Shown in pieces: positions 62,493 to 64,000 of a DNA stretch of 64,000 nt. The number at the start of each line of letters is the position of its first letter. The first letter of the stretch is position 1. This DNA is from Sutcliffiella horikoshii (GTDB lineage: Bacteria; Bacillota; Bacilli; Bacillales; Bacillaceae_I), in contig NZ_RXZI01000004.1 of assembly GCF_021991925.1 (NCBI RefSeq), positions 124,001 through 188,000 on the forward strand, in the 5' to 3' direction. A model generated the notes under the pieces. That model did not search any database and was not told the DNA's origin. It saw nothing but the letters and a program-made list of their open reading frames with translations. Made by a program: the position numbers and the translations under genes.

Positions 62493-64000
62493 TTAAATCT
62501 TATATACACGCGCTTCCCAAGGTTTAAGTTCAAAAGAATTTCTTGTTGTTTCACCAACTTCATAGTTACTAATCAACAATTCTGCATTACTAAGGTCAAA
62601 TGTATCTTTCGTGTCGAAATGATGATTATTTCCCGAGAAATTTGTCACAACCAATAGCTTTTCGTCACCTAAAGTACGTGTATACGCGAAAATTTCGGTA
62701 TGATTCTCATATAACATGTCAAAAGACCCGTATACAATTATTTCATGCTGCTTGCGAAGTCGGATTAATTTACGATAGTAATGGAATATAGAATCTTGGT
62801 CTGCTAACGCTTGTTCCGCGTTAATTTTCCTGTAATTCTCATTCACTCTGATCCATGGCGTCCCTGAAGTAAATCCCGCGTTTACCGTGTCATTCCATTG
62901 CACTGGTGTTCGGGCGTTATCCCGCCCTTTCGTGTAGATAGACTGCATGATGTCTTCTGGATTTTCTCCATGATCATCCACTCTCTCTTTATACATATTC
63001 AATGTTTCTATATCCTTGTATTCCTCTATCGAATCGAACTTGATGTTGGTCATCCCAAGCTCTTCCCCTTGATAGATATATGGCGTTCCTTTCATCATGT
63101 GCAGACACGTTGCAAGCATTTTTGCAGAAGTGACCCTGTACTCCATGTCATCTCCCCATCTTGAAACGATACGGGGCTGATCATGGTTATTCCAATATAA
63201 GCTGTTCCATCCGCCATCCTCAAGCTCGGATTGCCATTTGCCAAGTGACCTTTTCAAATCACGTAAATCCAATGGCTTCAGGTGCCACTTGTTCATTCCA
63301 GGTTGGGTATCGAGGTCCATATGTTCAAACTGGAAGACCATGTTTAATTCCTTGCGATCTTCACTAGTATATAGCCTTCCTTCTTCTGGAGAGACACCCG
63401 GCATTTCCCCTACCGTCATAACATCATATTTTGAAAGTACTTCCATATTCATTTCCTGAAGGAATTCGTGAATGCGGGGACCATTCATGAAATACTGATG
63501 ACCGGACACATACTTCTTACCTTCTACCTTTTCTCCATCAGGTAACCCTTCTACTTTTGAAATGAAATTGATGACATCCATTCGGAACCCGTCAATCCCT
63601 TTATCGAGCCAGAATTTCATCATATCATAGACTTCCTGACGAAGTTTTGGATTCTCCCAGTTTAAATCCGGTTGTTTCTTGGAAAAGAGATGAAGGAAGT
63701 ATTCGTCCGTCTGTTTATCGTATTCCCATGCGGAACCACCGAATGTCGCCTCCCAGTTGTTCGGCTCTGCCCCATCCTTCCCTGGCTTCCAGATATAATA
63801 GTCACGATACGGGTTGTCCTTTGATTTACGTGATTCCACAAACCACTCATGCTCATCAGAACTGTGATTGACCACCAAGTCCATGATAAGTTTAATCTCT
63901 CTCTTATGCATTTCTGCAAGCATTTTTCCCCAATCTTCCATAGACCCGAACTCGTCCATGATGTTGCGATAATCACTGATGTCATACCCATTGTCGTCAT
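62493..64000 (-). CDS. malL: Oligo-1,6-glucosidase (GH13), C-terminal part
   Basis: About 500 residues of a GH13 alpha-glucosidase whose start is beyond the window. Catalytic nucleophile Asp in DGFRMDVINFISK, acid Glu in TVGEMPG and transition-state Asp in NNHDQPR are present, with LVVNHSSDEHEWF upstream. Val after the nucleophile (MDV) marks alpha-1,6 specificity in this subfamily, and YFMNGPRIHEFLQEMN is typical of oligo-1,6-glucosidases. Trehalose-6-phosphate hydrolase is the main alternative. Cytoplasmic, for maltodextrin or isomaltose use. Confidence 0.9.
   Translation of the reverse strand, partial: DDNGYDISDYRNIMDEFGSMEDWGKMLAEMHKREIKLIMDLVVNHSSDEHEWFVESRKSKDNPYRDYYIWKPGKDGAEPNNWEATFGGSAWEYDKQTDEYFLHLFSKKQPDLNWENPKLRQEVYDMMKFWLDKGIDGFRMDVINFISKVEGLPDGEKVEGKKYVSGHQYFMNGPRIHEFLQEMNMEVLSKYDVMTVGEMPGVSPEEGRLYTSEDRKELNMVFQFEHMDLDTQPGMNKWHLKPLDLRDLKRSLGKWQSELEDGGWNSLYWNNHDQPRIVSRWGDDMEYRVTSAKMLATCLHMMKGTPYIYQGEELGMTNIKFDSIEEYKDIETLNMYKERVDDHGENPEDIMQSIYTKGRDNARTPVQWNDTVNAGFTSGTPWIRVNENYRKINAEQALADQDSIFHYYRKLIRLRKQHEIIVYGSFDMLYENHTEIFAYTRTLGDEKLLVVTNFSGNNHHFDTKDTFDLSNAELLISNYEVGETTRNSFELKPWEARVYKI

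Overview
The window looks like the chromosome of a spore-forming Bacillus-type firmicute. Coding DNA is moderately AT-rich, ribosome binding sites are strong GGAGG types, several genes start with TTG, and sporulation genes (spoVR, a glycine-rich coat-like protein) are present. From about 42.6 to 62.3 kb the gene set (spoVR, yhdB, azr/yhdA, yhcZ-yhcY, pgcA, glpD-glpK-glpP, yhcX) matches the glp/yhc/yhd neighbourhood I know from B. subtilis. No rRNA, tRNA, CRISPR array or complete insertion sequence was seen.

Layout. 0-2 kb: end of a class I ribonucleotide reductase operon. 2-9 kb: a UppP plus DedA pair (lipid-carrier recycling), small membrane proteins, three exported proteins or lipoproteins, and two repeat insertions. 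9-12 kb: guanine-type riboswitch, xpt and a purine permease. 12-19 kb: glycine-rich protein, DUF6944-type protein, CPA antiporter, a lone small integrase, a second UppP, a CaCA antiporter. 19-25 kb: a two-component system in an operon with a TVP38/VTT protein and a SwrC-type RND exporter. 25-28 kb: c-di-AMP riboswitch and ktrAB potassium uptake. 28-35 kb: azoR, an ECF sigma/anti-sigma pair, a Mn-type (yybP-ykoY) riboswitch followed by a 36-residue peptide, a lipoprotein and a kinase-like protein, then padR-chrA. 35-42 kb: ferritin-like and KdpD-type USP proteins, a frameshifted FAD oxidoreductase, fruRKA. 42-48 kb: MEDS protein, spoVR, TauE/SafE, M-box-controlled mgtE, a secreted M14 peptidase. 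48-64 kb: yhdB, azr, yhcYZ, an SDR, pgcA, glpD/K/P, an AEC carrier, yhcX and the end of malL.

Potassium is controlled by import (KtrAB under a c-di-AMP riboswitch), a K+/H+-type antiporter with an RCK_C tail and a KdpD-like USP protein. Divalent metals are served by an M-box mgtE, the Mn-type riboswitch operon and a CaCA exchanger. Carbon use is served by fru, glp, pgcA and malL with several CRE-like sites.

The most unusual content is intergenic. (1) GC-rich modular repeats sit at or just after intrinsic terminators; three long copies are flanked by two copies of the same terminator hairpin or its 5' arm. (2) Two of these contain a second about 220-bp element with its own terminal inverted repeats and 9-10 bp target duplications. 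(3) Three separate arrays share a 51-52 bp period and a palindromic core of GTCYTCAT facing ATGAMGAC. (4) A 182-184 bp MITE-like element occurs twice, once with a perfect 8-bp duplication at a stop codon. (5) The Mn-type riboswitch micro-operon is the best candidate for an undescribed functional system.
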